Made by a program: the position numbers and the translations under genes. A stretch of DNA of 64,000 bases. Source: a candidate division TA06 bacterium B3_TA06. GTDB lineage: Bacteria; Hydrothermota; Tepidihabitantia; B3-TA06. Under the pieces are notes generated by a model. It was not told the DNA's origin. It was given only the letters and a program-made list of their open reading frames with translations, and made no database searches. Shown piece after piece: positions 1-8,197 of the stretch. The first letter of the stretch is position 1. Each line of letters starts with the position of its first letter. The stretch is from contig NJBO01000009.1 in assembly GCA_005223075.1 (NCBI GenBank), forward strand, positions 1 through 64,000, in the 5' to 3' direction.

Positions 1-170
1 TTCTCCTCAGGCGCCTTGTCAATCTCATCAAAAGGCGTAAATTTAGCTCCGCCCGCAAAGCCCAACACCTTGGTTATCGCCGCTGTCAACGTGGTCTTAC
101 CGTGATCCACGTGACCTATAGTTCCTATGTTTATGTGCGGCTTCGATCTATCAAACTTGGCCTTCGCCAT
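1..170 (-). CDS. tuf: Elongation factor Tu, N-terminal part (cut by window edge)
   Basis: EF-Tu is the GTPase that delivers aminoacyl-tRNA to the ribosome. Only the first 56 codons are in the window. They begin [20 protein letters not shown], and the P-loop GHVDHGKT sits at residues 19-26, both typical of the family. The ATG at 170 has a GGAGG at 178-182 on the minus strand, 7 nt upstream, so the start is secure. A consensus promoter lies at 304-331. No tRNA genes are seen next to it, although tuf is often flanked by them in other bacteria. The gene runs off the left edge and its C-terminal domains cannot be checked. Confidence 0.97.
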   Translation of the reverse strand, partial: MAKAKFDRSKPHINIGTIGHVDHGKTTLTAAITKVLGFAGGAKFTPFDEIDKAPEE

Positions 171-303
171 TTGCTTTCCTCCTTCAAAACTACAGAACAA
201 AAAACATCGCGCAGCAAACCCCTCCCCTTTGCTTGCGAACTTTTCTTACCCACGTTGGTCAGGAAATACCGACCACCTTTCCGGCAGAGCGCCAGAATCA
301 AAA

Positions 304-331
304 AGTATAGCGATAAGTCGAGCTTTGTCAA
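304..331 (-). promoter_or_regulatory. Sigma70-type promoter of tuf
   Basis: On the minus strand TTGACA (331-326) and TATACT (309-304) are separated by 16 bp. The expected transcription start is near 297, giving a leader of about 125 nt before tuf. Confidence 0.75.
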
Positions 332-410
332 CCCCTAAGAGTGCGTGCGCCAAGGGATGGTTACCAAAATAGAAGAATAGAGTAGATTTTTGATAAGGCA
401 ATGCGGGCAC

Positions 411-439
411 TTGACAGAGCACACAATTATCAATAGACT
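411..439 (+). promoter_or_regulatory. Promoter with the gene start at the predicted +1 (leaderless)
   Basis: TTGACA (411-416) and TAGACT (434-439) are 17 bp apart. The ATG at 445 lies 5 nt after the -10 box, which is where transcription should begin, and there is no Shine-Dalgarno between them. Confidence 0.7.
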
Positions 440-444
440 GCATC

Positions 445-1230
445 ATGAAACGTGCAACAATACTTCCCCCATTATTATCTCTCTTGATCTTCTCGGCGTG
501 CGGAGACAAGGGCAAGGCAGAGTCCCCGAAGTTTGTCTCCGACGGGGAGATGATAGAGATTCTTACACCTGCGAAGGGTGATACCTTCTCGTGGACTCTG
601 GTAACAGGTAAAGCAAGCCTCGCACAAGGGATGTTCCCCATTGAGCTTCACGGCGAGAATGCAGAAGTGCTCGATAGACGCAGTGTGATCCTTGCGGGCA
701 AGGCGCCGGATACCTTTGAGTTCGCGATGGGCATTCCGGTTAAAGAAGACGCCGCTCCACAGAAGGCACGCATAAGGGCATACTCGCAGGCCGCAGCGCA
801 GGCCGGTTCTCTGGATGCCGCGATTGTCTTCTGCTACATTATTCCAGGTTCAGGTGCGGCCCACGGAACCATCCTGCGCTACTACACCGCCTTGGACACC
901 AACGACTTCAAAGCGGCCTACGACCTTCTGGTAGCCGAAGGCCAGGCTTATCCCAATCTCTACGGCGGCGAAGCTACCTTCTCCCCGCGTCCCAAATTCA
1001 AGACCTTCAAGACCTGGAAGAAGAAAGCAGAGCACCTGCGAGTTCTGAGCCTGCGTCCGGAGACGATGTACGATCTTCCCACCGAGGGACTCTTCTGCTA
1101 CCGCGCAAAGGTCGAACATAAGGTAGGCGAAGAGGTCACTGTCGAGGATACATACGTCTTCCTCAAACGCCAGCCCGACGGCTTCTTCAAGATTTACCGT
1201 CCACGGAAGGACCCGCACAAAGCAGACTAG
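445..1230 (+). CDS. Lipoprotein with Gmad2-like domain
   Basis: This 261-residue protein has a lipoprotein-type signal peptide ending ...LLIFSAC, with Cys19 as the likely lipidated residue, so it is probably anchored in the cell envelope. Residues about 36-135 match the pattern of the Gmad2 immunoglobulin-like domain (a Pro-Ala-Gly opening, a VTGKA strand, and a Phe-rich central strand). The C-terminal half, from about residue 140, begins with a short helix (ILRYYTALDTNDFKAAYDLL) like the opening of NTF2/DUF4878-type folds. No catalytic residues are evident and the role is unknown. The start codon follows a promoter directly, with no ribosome binding site, so the mRNA is probably leaderless. 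It stands alone, 79 bp before a propeller gene on the same strand. Confidence 0.75.
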   Translation: MKRATILPPLLSLLIFSACGDKGKAESPKFVSDGEMIEILTPAKGDTFSWTLVTGKASLAQGMFPIELHGENAEVLDRRSVILAGKAPDTFEFAMGIPVKEDAAPQKARIRAYSQAAAQAGSLDAAIVFCYIIPGSGAAHGTILRYYTALDTNDFKAAYDLLVAEGQAYPNLYGGEATFSPRPKFKTFKTWKKKAEHLRVLSLRPETMYDLPTEGLFCYRAKVEHKVGEEVTVEDTYVFLKRQPDGFFKIYRPRKDPHKAD

Positions 1231-1309
1231 CAAGTCACTCTGCCCGTATTAGGGAATATTTCGTTACTTAGGGGGTAGGAGAGGATATAGAGAGCATAAA
1301 GGAGGCGTA

Positions 1310-2824
1310 ATGACCCGTAACACCCCCCGTAACACCCGTAACACATCACCTGCGTCCCGCGTGATGCGACGTAAGTTCTTGATAGTGCTTCTACCGCTGG
1401 TGCTAATTGCACTCGTGGGTTCTGAGACGGATGATCCCCTGACGCCGGAGTCGGGCGAGATGCAGGTTATTGAACCGGTTCCACAGGTTGCCTCTGGAGC
1501 AGGGGATCTTATCGGCGATGGAATGGAGAGCCTGGAGCGAAATCCCGAACTTGATGTGAAGACGTTTACCGCAAAGGACGGCCGCAAGGGCTGGAAGGTG
1601 AAGCTCGAGCGCTCACTCCCGTTGCCTACCCCGGCTGTGGTTGACGGCAGGGTCTATGTGGGCGGTGGCTTCGGCTCATACGAGTTCTACGCCCTTGATG
1701 CCTCCTCGGGCAAGCCTTTGTGGCTCTTTCACTGCGCAGACGACGGCCCGACCGCCGCGGTGGTCTCAAAGGGATATGTGGCGTTCAATACGGAAAGCTG
1801 CATACTCTACGTTCTCGACGCGAAAACAGGCAAGAAGATATGGGGGCGCTGGCTTGGCGATCCGTTGATGAGCCAGCCAGCGATTGCGGAGGAACGTGTG
1901 GTGATGGCCTATCCTGATCAGCGCGGCGGTCATTCCCTTGCCTGTATGGGACTTCGCGACGGTAGCCAATACTGGACTCAGTCCATCCCCGGCGAGGTGA
2001 TCACGGCCCCGGTCATCGCCGAGGGCAAGGTCTACGCGACCACCCTTGAAGGTTCGGTTCACTGCTTTGATCTTTCCACCGGTAAGAAGATCTTCTCCAA
2101 AGAACATCAGGCCACCTCAGCACCCTGGGTATGGCGCGGCGAGATATACGTGAGCCTTAGGGAGGACTCCGAGCGCGTCGTGGGCGGCGAGAGTAAAACG
2201 GTGCGCACCGAGGGCCAGGGACGTCTGACCAAGGCAGGTCTGCGTGACAACAAGACCCTCTGGGCCAAGCAGGAGGCAGAGTATCTTAACGTTGAGAGCG
2301 GTTCCAGATATGCATCCGAACAGGCAGCACTTGACGCCTCGGTGGGATTTACCTCGGCTCCATCGGCTGCCAAGCTCGCTCAGAGCGAGGCCAACCTGGG
2401 CATCGCCTCAGTGTCAGGTGTGTGGGCCTACCAGGGGTCAAGACCCACGTTAATCCACGGCGTCTCCTATTCCTCGATGGGCGATACCCTGAAGGCGCTT
2501 GAGGCTGAGTCCGGTAAGGTTATCTGGACAAGTTACATCCAGATCAAGGACTCCCCTGGCGGAAGGCCCTTTTCCCCACCTTCCTATGCTGCTGGAAAGC
2601 TCTATATAGGAGCGGTCTCAGGTGAGATCATCTGTCTTGACGCTGAAACCGGCCACGAGCTCTGGCGTTATGCCTGCGGCGAGCCGATACGCTTTCAGCC
2701 TGCGATAGCCGAAGGCAGCATCTACTGGGGAACCGACTATGGCAGTCTCTTCTGTCTAGACGCAAAGGACCGCAATGCTCACGGCTGGCTGATGTGGGGT
2801 GGCAACGCGCAGCATAATTTTTAA
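1310..2824 (+). CDS. PQQ-type beta-propeller protein (BamB-like repeats)
   Basis: The protein has 504 residues and a hydrophobic N-terminal segment at about 20-38 that should act as a signal or anchor. The rest is a series of propeller blades with the PQQ-like signature, a Tyr/Leu-Asp-Ala-x-(S/T)-Gly-Lys turn followed by a tryptophan, seen about six times (for example ALDASSGKPLW, VLDAKTGKKIW and CLDAETGHELW). Such proteins are usually structural or binding modules of the periplasm. The ATG at 1310 has GGAGG at 1301-1305. The first 18 residues are an odd Thr/Arg/Asn-rich run written by a tandem DNA repeat, and the signal peptide proper starts at Met19. The ligand is unknown. Confidence 0.8.
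   Translation: MTRNTPRNTRNTSPASRVMRRKFLIVLLPLVLIALVGSETDDPLTPESGEMQVIEPVPQVASGAGDLIGDGMESLERNPELDVKTFTAKDGRKGWKVKLERSLPLPTPAVVDGRVYVGGGFGSYEFYALDASSGKPLWLFHCADDGPTAAVVSKGYVAFNTESCILYVLDAKTGKKIWGRWLGDPLMSQPAIAEERVVMAYPDQRGGHSLACMGLRDGSQYWTQSIPGEVITAPVIAEGKVYATTLEGSVHCFDLSTGKKIFSKEHQATSAPWVWRGEIYVSLREDSERVVGGESKTVRTEGQGRLTKAGLRDNKTLWAKQEAEYLNVESGSRYASEQAALDASVGFTSAPSAAKLAQSEANLGIASVSGVWAYQGSRPTLIHGVSYSSMGDTLKALEAESGKVIWTSYIQIKDSPGGRPFSPPSYAAGKLYIGAVSGEIICLDAETGHELWRYACGEPIRFQPAIAEGSIYWGTDYGSLFCLDAKDRNAHGWLMWGGNAQHNF
1314..1344 (+). repeat. Three copies of CCCGTAACAC inside the start of a gene
   Basis: CCCGTAACAC occurs at 1314-1323, 1326-1335 and 1335-1344, immediately after the ATG of the propeller gene. 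The same word forms an 11-bp inverted repeat at 54101-54132 downstream of obg, so it appears to be a dispersed genomic motif. Confidence 0.75.
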
Positions 2825-2897
2825 AGTCTCACTCCTCGGGGAAAGGATCAGAGATAGCAATCTGTACGGGCCAGGTTAGACGCCCAGTGGGTATGTT

Positions 2898-3575
2898 TTA
2901 GGCCAACGCAGGAACTGCCTTGGAGCCGCGCAGGAACATGAAAACGCCTGTCTCCTCACAGGTTGCGTTTTCAAAGGGCGATGAAGCAAGTGCTGAGTGG
3001 GCGTAGTCGGTGCTGACAAAGTCAATCCATACGAGTTTACCCATGATCCGAGCCAGCAGTCGGCCCAGAGGGCCGAAGCCCGCCGTGCGGCAGAACTCCT
3101 TCATCTCCTCGTAGTTGAACCCCTGCTTGCCGTCTATGATGAACATCTCTCCACCGGGTTTCAGCACCCGGTAGAGCTCTGCAAACATTCGCTTTGGGTT
3201 ATCCCAGTGATGGAATGTGAATGAGTTGATCACCAGATCGAACGTGCTATCAGCAAAGCTCAGGTTGTATGCATCCTCGCACTGAGCGATAACACGGTCT
3301 GCGAGTTTGTTCCGGCGGATAACCTTGCGATTCATACGTACCATGTCCGGTGCGAGGTCGGTCGAGTATACCTTAAGTTGGGGATACTTCTCGGCGAGTG
3401 CCACACCCAGATAACCGGCTGCGGCTCCGACGTCTAGAACCTTACCCTTGGGATTGCCTACAGGTATCCAGCGAGCGAACTGCTCGTAGATCTTCAGGAA
3501 GAATACCTTAGTGTAGAAGTCGTAGAGCCTGGAATGCGGGAAATTAAAAACAACAGGCTCCATACGTATCACCAT
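2898..3575 (-). CDS. Class I SAM-dependent methyltransferase
   Basis: The 225-residue protein carries the Rossmann methyltransferase motifs: motif I VLDVGAAAGYLG at about 46-57 (SAM binding), an acidic motif II with DLAPDM near 73, and the post-motif DLVINSFTFHHWDNP at about 112-126, typical of the UbiE/Methyltransf_11 group. This fold transfers a methyl group from SAM to a small molecule or lipid; the substrate cannot be told from the sequence. The ATG at 3575 is preceded by AAGGGG. It is a single gene with its own promoter at 3645-3672, and its C-terminal tail is short and uncharged. Confidence 0.85.
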   Translation of the reverse strand: MVIRMEPVVFNFPHSRLYDFYTKVFFLKIYEQFARWIPVGNPKGKVLDVGAAAGYLGVALAEKYPQLKVYSTDLAPDMVRMNRKVIRRNKLADRVIAQCEDAYNLSFADSTFDLVINSFTFHHWDNPKRMFAELYRVLKPGGEMFIIDGKQGFNYEEMKEFCRTAGFGPLGRLLARIMGKLVWIDFVSTDYAHSALASSPFENATCEETGVFMFLRGSKAVPALA

Positions 3576-3958
3576 AAAACCCCTTTCCGAGGAGGGAAAT
3601 CGCCCTCAATTATCTCTCCTCCATGTAATGGATTATTTTTACAAACTATACAGTTTTGAAAGAGTTTGTCAATACATAAAAGACTGTAGCTGAGCATGAA
3701 TTATATCGCTATGGAGGTGTCGTTAGGACGGCATACTCGATCCGCAGCCGCTCAGATCCTTCTTGTATCCTCACGGCCCTACGTTCTCCCCTGCCCACGG
3801 CCCGGCGCAGAGGTTGACGTTGAAGGAACCGGCGCGCTCAGCCCTTGGTTGTTGCGGCGATAGTAGCTTCCATATCACTTATAATTACCTCGGCACCGCC
3901 CGCCACCGGATGGGCGCTGACGCCTCGGCAAGTAGTGTGCCTATGGCTTTTGATTCAA
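3576..3958. other. Intergenic region with a possible gene remnant
   Basis: Apart from the methyltransferase promoter, the only protein-like text is a 39-codon open stretch on the minus strand (3838-3954) ending HPVAGGAEVIISDMEATIAA and a stop a few codons later. It has no start codon and begins just after a stop, directly downstream of the nuclease-like gene. It reads like the C-terminus of a lost gene, which I do not recognise. Confidence 0.3.
3645..3672 (-). promoter_or_regulatory. Sigma70-type promoter of the methyltransferase gene
   Basis: On the minus strand TTGACA (3672-3667) and TATAGT (3650-3645) are separated by 16 bp, about 70 nt before the start codon. Confidence 0.75.
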
Positions 3959-5038
3959 TTACTGCTTATCCTTATAGGAATGCAGCACATCCCTCATCCA
4001 AAGCACGGCTTCCTTGAAGATTCTCAAGGCGGATTCGTCGCGCAAAAGCTCAAACTTGAAAGTGGGGTAATACTCCGAGAAATTCTTTGCTTCGATACTC
4101 ACTCCTGGTATTTCGTTCAACTTATTCCTCAGGATTTCCATGTCATTCTCTTTGGCTACGGGAGATAAATATCCAAAATTGATGTAAAGAAAGCCGTTGG
4201 TAAAAAGGGAAAAGATGGAAGGCGTTCTCGACGCACTTCTAACCTTGAATGTGAATGAACCGTTGACAGCACCTGTTCCCCAAGAAACTATATCGGCTTC
4301 TTTTTTGGAAAACTCATAGAGGTTACGTGCAAGGGGAAAGAGGTTTTCGCCTAGACTCCGCGCTTCCTCAAAGAATGAAGCCTCATCCCACCTTCGCCTT
4401 TTGGCTGTGGGTCGTTGTTTGCCGGTCGCCTCCTTTACTTCCGGCCCTCCATACAGACGCGGCACAAGCAACTCGCGTTTGTCGTCCTTGAAGTACTCTA
4501 ACTCCAGCGCCCCTACCGTGCAGTCGCTGTGTGCGTTGAGGTAGAGGATGATCTCCCGAAGTTCTTCATTGATACTGTCAACCGCCACGATGAGCGTGAA
4601 CTCGCCCCGCTTGAGGTTATCCGCCAAATTCTCCTTGAACATGGACTCCTCAAAATCCTCCAGCTTGCTAGCTATCGTTTCGTAGAGAGGTGCATCGGCC
4701 AGCCTATCAAACGTCTCCACGAACTCATCTGCCGACATCTTGGTAAGGAAAGCGGCATATTCCAGAAGCTGGCCGATGACCATCCGCCTTACCTCGTGGC
4801 TCTTTGCCAGCTTGCACTCGATGATGGTAATTGCCCCATCCTGATTAACTGCAATGATATCGGTTGCACCTGAGCCGGGAAGCCCGAACTCGCTGACGGA
4901 GACGAGAAGAGGTGGTTCCAGAGGTATCAGGCTGATGTCTTTGTTTAGCAATTCCTGAAGGTGGGCTTCGCTGTCATAGTGAGACTCATCCAACGGCTTC
5001 CATCCTTTCTCACCCTTGCTTCGCACCATGATTTTCAT
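3959..5038 (-). CDS. PD-(D/E)XK nuclease-fold protein (DUF91/NucS-like N-domain)
   Basis: The N-terminal domain of this 359-residue protein has the core of a PD-(D/E)XK nuclease: Asp60 in GATDIIAV, then Glu74-Cys-Lys76 in ITIIECKLAKS, then Gln90 and Tyr94 on the following helix. This arrangement is typical of DUF91/NucS-like and restriction-type domains, so DNA cleavage or binding is the likely activity. The C-terminal half (about 215-359, after a basic KRRRW linker) has no motif I recognise. The gene is alone behind a near-perfect promoter and a GAGGAGG ribosome site. It could be a DNA repair or a defence protein; no partner gene is adjacent to decide. Confidence 0.7.
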   Translation of the reverse strand: MKIMVRSKGEKGWKPLDESHYDSEAHLQELLNKDISLIPLEPPLLVSVSEFGLPGSGATDIIAVNQDGAITIIECKLAKSHEVRRMVIGQLLEYAAFLTKMSADEFVETFDRLADAPLYETIASKLEDFEESMFKENLADNLKRGEFTLIVAVDSINEELREIILYLNAHSDCTVGALELEYFKDDKRELLVPRLYGGPEVKEATGKQRPTAKRRRWDEASFFEEARSLGENLFPLARNLYEFSKKEADIVSWGTGAVNGSFTFKVRSASRTPSIFSLFTNGFLYINFGYLSPVAKENDMEILRNKLNEIPGVSIEAKNFSEYYPTFKFELLRDESALRIFKEAVLWMRDVLHSYKDKQ

Positions 5039-5065
5039 AATGTAAACCTCCTCGATTATCCGTGG

Positions 5066-5094
5066 AGTATATAACGGTTACGGATAGCTGTCAA
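5066..5094 (-). promoter_or_regulatory. Strong promoter of the nuclease-fold gene
   Basis: On the minus strand TTGACA (5094-5089) and TATACT (5071-5066) are 17 bp apart, with a short leader containing GAGGAGG before the ATG. Confidence 0.8.
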
Positions 5095-5119
5095 TCGCTC
5101 TATTTCCCCTCCATCCATT

Positions 5120-5905
5120 CTACTCCTTTGCCTTATCTCTTGCCAATCTTTGAAGGCTAACCTCCAGGGTCGTCCAAACCTCGGTATCCAGCCCCCACAG
5201 GGTCTGCTCAAGACAGAGACTCACTGACCAGTCTTGACCGAATCTGTATTGTTTTTCAACCTTAGCTGACCAATCTATACTAGTCCGATCATTAAAGTCG
5301 AAAGGCCCGCTCTTGTCCGGCAGAAACGCCGCAAGTGACGAGGAAAGGAACCATCCTTTCGGCACGAGGTATCCGGCCGCAATGATTGTGCCGTTCCCTA
5401 GGTCGACTCCGTCTGGATTGACCCCTTGCCAGAGCAGGTCAACTTGGAGTGGAAGCCGAGCTCTAAAAAGGTAACCGATTCCTGCCGAAGCCGACCAATG
5501 GCCTTCACCAAGCCGGTCGTAGTAGCTTCCTGCAGGTATCAGGATGTTGAAGTTCAAAGACAGCTTTTTATTGATAAAGGCCTCCAAACCAAAGTCGGCG
5601 TCGCCCAATCCGATCTCCCAATTTGAATATCCAGGGCTTAAAAAGCCGAGAAGCCTTGCCCTGATCCCGCCGTGAGGGTAGAGGGTAAAGTGAGCGACAC
5701 TAATCGGCCAACCGAACTCAAGTTCCAAGTTGTGCTCTAAGTCGTGCAGACAGCCGTTGGCGCGAAGTTCGGGAAGAAGCTGAGTGGTATAGCGGGAACC
5801 GTAGTATCCCGTCCTAAAGGAGAGTTCCAGAGAGTTTAATTCCCACTGGATTGGTTGAACCGGTGCAGGTAGATACATTAAGAGAATTACAGTCAGTACG
5901 CTCAT
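5120..5905 (-). CDS. Predicted outer-membrane beta-barrel protein
   Basis: The 261-residue product has a short hydrophobic N-terminus (MSVLTVILLMYLPAPVQP) and then alternating polar and aromatic strands such as LELSFRTGYYG, WSASAGIGYLF and WSVSLCLEQTL, the pattern of a small outer-membrane barrel. It lacks a C-terminal aromatic residue and ends in a charged tail. The start codon overlaps the stop of the glycosidase gene upstream (5902-5905), and a GGAG lies in the end of that gene, so it is translated as the third gene of the 8033-5120 operon. The substrate, if it is a channel, is unknown. Confidence 0.6.
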   Translation of the reverse strand: MSVLTVILLMYLPAPVQPIQWELNSLELSFRTGYYGSRYTTQLLPELRANGCLHDLEHNLELEFGWPISVAHFTLYPHGGIRARLLGFLSPGYSNWEIGLGDADFGLEAFINKKLSLNFNILIPAGSYYDRLGEGHWSASAGIGYLFRARLPLQVDLLWQGVNPDGVDLGNGTIIAAGYLVPKGWFLSSSLAAFLPDKSGPFDFNDRTSIDWSAKVEKQYRFGQDWSVSLCLEQTLWGLDTEVWTTLEVSLQRLARDKAKE

Positions 5906-6912
5906 CGCCAGAACTCCTTCAGGAGTTCCTGGGCTTCTTTCCCCTGGGGGGAGTAACCGCTAGGAGAGATGTTTTCAGGATCAGAACTCCAAAACCAGAA
6001 GTAGATGCCCGCCAGCCACTGTTTACATGGGAAGGCCTCAAGCACCACCCGGTAGCACTCCGCCTGTTCAGCTTCGCTCATGACTCCTTCGCTTCTCCAG
6101 TCCCACGGTCTTTGCGGGGTATCGCCTATGCTTCTGAAGCCTATCTCCGTAATGATGATCGGGATTCCAACCTTATCGGCAAAACCGTCGAGGCGGTCGA
6201 ACCATTCGCATAGATTTGTTAGATATACTTCAACATCGTCGTTATCCCGGGAAGCAAGTGGTGCGAAGAAATCGATCCCTGCAAAGTCCAGGACATCCCA
6301 GAACTCAACACTATTGATAGCATCCCAATTGGCGGCATAGGTTAGCTCTCCTGGGTAGCGGCTACGTATAGACTCAATTAGTTCTCTCCACTGGGGTTCA
6401 CGAGAAAGGGAGTTAAGCTCAGTACCGACGCAAAGCCTCTCTATGCCGTATTCCTCACAGATATCGGCGTAGTGCAGGATCATCTCGCGATAAGATTCAA
6501 ACCAGGCATCGATGTCAGAGGGCTTGATCTTCCCTCTCCATTCTCCAGTTTCAACGTCAAGGTGGGGCTTAAGCATCAGGTGAAACTCATACCTGCGAGC
6601 TATCTGGATGGCTCGAATAAGACTGGAGTCGGAGACCGTGCGTTGGGTGCGATGGATATCGGTGGAGTTGACGCCCTCCTGATACCACGTTGAAACCAGT
6701 GTAACCCAGTCTCCGCCGCAATCTGCGAGGTCGGCAAGAGATTCATCAAGCTCATCTGCTTCATAGCCATCTATCCGCCAGGATGGCAGGTTCATCCCGT
6801 GTTCGTATGGATGCGGCGAGGTAAACCTGGGGGCTTGATCACAGAAAGATAAGAGGGTTACCCCGAGCACCAAGTAAACGCGAAGGATTAGTTTTATTTC
6901 CCCTCCATCCAT
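5902..6912 (-). CDS. TIM-barrel glycoside hydrolase, GH113-like
   Basis: The 336-residue protein has an exported N-terminus (LVLGVTLLSF) and the strand-end motifs of a clan GH-A hydrolase: CVGTELNS with Glu165 as candidate acid/base, and IIITEIGFRS with Glu256 as candidate nucleophile. The spacing of these motifs and the sequence TEIG resemble GH113 beta-mannanases, but the assignment to a family is by pattern only. The reading frame opens at 6912, inside the last codons of the esterase gene, overlapping it by 19 bp. The true start may lie slightly further in, because a GGAGGGG follows that ATG. It is the middle gene of the operon with the esterase and the barrel protein, suggesting carbohydrate breakdown outside the cytoplasm. 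Confidence 0.65.
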   Translation of the reverse strand: MDGGEIKLILRVYLVLGVTLLSFCDQAPRFTSPHPYEHGMNLPSWRIDGYEADELDESLADLADCGGDWVTLVSTWYQEGVNSTDIHRTQRTVSDSSLIRAIQIARRYEFHLMLKPHLDVETGEWRGKIKPSDIDAWFESYREMILHYADICEEYGIERLCVGTELNSLSREPQWRELIESIRSRYPGELTYAANWDAINSVEFWDVLDFAGIDFFAPLASRDNDDVEVYLTNLCEWFDRLDGFADKVGIPIIITEIGFRSIGDTPQRPWDWRSEGVMSEAEQAECYRVVLEAFPCKQWLAGIYFWFWSSDPENISPSGYSPQGKEAQELLKEFWR

Positions 6913-8033
6913 TCGAGCATGGCAAGGAATTTGTCAGGATGGATGAAGTGACCACCCTCAAACTCCTCCAGAGTAACCTCGTAGCTGTGCTTCTCCAGGC
7001 GTTTGTAGGCGTTCTTGCCCGCCTCGTATGGGACCACCTTGTCCTCGGTTCCGTGAACGATGAGAACCTGCAGGTCTTTGGCCTGCGCAAGCACCTCGTC
7101 GGTCAGCTTATCATCCAGCCAACCGCCGAAGGAAGCGATGCCGGCGAAGCGATCTGGATGCGCAAGCCCCGCCATATACGTCAACCCCGCGCCCTGAGAG
7201 AATCCGAAGAGATAGACCCTGGTTGTATCAATCGGGTACTGAGCGATGAGTTCATCCAGCATATCCATGACGAGGTCTGCCGAGCGCTCAAAAGAAAACT
7301 GTCTCGTTTTGCCGTCGGGTGCCGCCTCAAGCACCCAGCTGTGGCCGATCTCTGCCCCTATATCCAGTGGATAAGGGGCGTCAGGGACGCAGATAAAGTA
7401 TGAAGAGAGCTTTGCTGTGATCTCCTCGCTTTGCTCAAGCTCTTCCACATCGGTAAATAGATGCATGGAGTTTTGAGCCGATCCTCCACGTCCGTGAAGG
7501 AACACAAGAAGGGGAGAAGCTTTGGTGGAGTCGTAATCAGCGGGATAGATAAGGCTTGCAAGCTGGATTGTTTGGGTATGGAATGAGAATGATCCTATGC
7601 CGGCCTCCTCTTCCTCTTTTGTCTCCTCCTCGAATCTTGCCATAAGTTCCTTGAAGGCCTCAGCTTTGCGAACCTTTTTGAAGTCAGGGTCCTTCTTTAT
7701 ATGTTCGAGATCACTGAAGCCTCGCTCCCATGCGGCATTAAGGAATGCGACCGCACGCTTTTCATCACCCACTAATCCGTAGCAGCAGGCCAAGTTGTAG
7801 ATCGCGGTCACGTTATCCGGCTGGTAATGGGCTACCGCGAGGTAGTATCGGGCAGCCTCCAGATAGTTTTCTTTATTGTAAGCCTCACGGGCAAGCATGT
7901 GCAGGCTGTCTGGATTGGCGGTGAAGACCTGTGCAGGTTCTACTGTGCTGGGGTCTATGTGTTGCGGGTTGTTCCAATCCACAGCAAGCAGTGGAAGGGC
8001 TAGAAACAGACAAAGCGTTAGGTTTTTCGCCAT
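6894..8033 (-). CDS. Exported TPR-linked alpha/beta-hydrolase (esterase)
   Basis: After a signal peptide of about 18 residues, residues 42-130 form one or two TPR-like helical repeats (LAREAYNKENYLEAARYYLA). The rest is an alpha/beta-hydrolase of the carboxylesterase type with an oxyanion HGRGG at 180-184, nucleophile Ser279 in GFSQG, Asp331 in GTEDKVV and His362 in GGHF. It should hydrolyse esters in the periplasm or outside the cell. It is the first gene of a three-gene operon (esterase, glycosidase, barrel) with its own promoter at 8055-8083. The combination fits removal of acyl groups from a sugar polymer, but the substrate is an inference. Confidence 0.8.
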   Translation of the reverse strand: MAKNLTLCLFLALPLLAVDWNNPQHIDPSTVEPAQVFTANPDSLHMLAREAYNKENYLEAARYYLAVAHYQPDNVTAIYNLACCYGLVGDEKRAVAFLNAAWERGFSDLEHIKKDPDFKKVRKAEAFKELMARFEEETKEEEEAGIGSFSFHTQTIQLASLIYPADYDSTKASPLLVFLHGRGGSAQNSMHLFTDVEELEQSEEITAKLSSYFICVPDAPYPLDIGAEIGHSWVLEAAPDGKTRQFSFERSADLVMDMLDELIAQYPIDTTRVYLFGFSQGAGLTYMAGLAHPDRFAGIASFGGWLDDKLTDEVLAQAKDLQVLIVHGTEDKVVPYEAGKNAYKRLEKHSYEVTLEEFEGGHFIHPDKFLAMLEWMEGK

Positions 8034-8054
8034 GAATTCTCCTTGGTTTTGACA

Positions 8055-8083
8055 ACTATAAGCTGATTCATTGAGGGTGTCAA
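8055..8083 (-). promoter_or_regulatory. Promoter of the esterase operon
   Basis: On the minus strand TTGACA (8083-8078) and TATAGT (8060-8055) are 17 bp apart. A second TTGACA on the plus strand at 8048-8053 makes an inverted TTGACA...TGTCAA pair around the promoter, which could be chance. Confidence 0.7.
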
Positions 8084-8154
8084 CTTTTTTGTACTGGGGT
8101 CCTTACCCTTAAGTTTCAGGGAGCCTACGTTGTCTTTGGCCCTTTGTGTAAACT

Positions 8155-8189
8155 AAAAAGCGGCGGGTGCCTATGATGCCGCCCGCCGC
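8155..8189 (-). terminator. Rho-independent terminator after the 555-residue barrel gene
   Basis: On the minus strand an 8-bp GC-only stem (GCGGCGGG/CCCGCCGC, arms 8182-8189 and 8160-8167) is followed by TTTTT, 9 nt beyond the stop codon of the gene ending at 8198. Confidence 0.85.
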
Positions 8190-8197
8190 CAAAAGCT

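Noticed and set aside
171-444. Search for tRNA genes beside tuf
   Set aside because: No cloverleaf with a GGTTCGA-type loop was found here, nor anywhere else in the window.
3845-4168. Plus-strand ORF of 107 codons
   Set aside because: Half of it is antisense to the nuclease-fold gene, and its hydrophobic start is the complement of the remnant noted at 3838-3954.
8048-8083. Inverted TTGACA pair as an operator
   Set aside because: Six-base arms at this distance are easily accidental, and one arm is the promoter's own -35 box.
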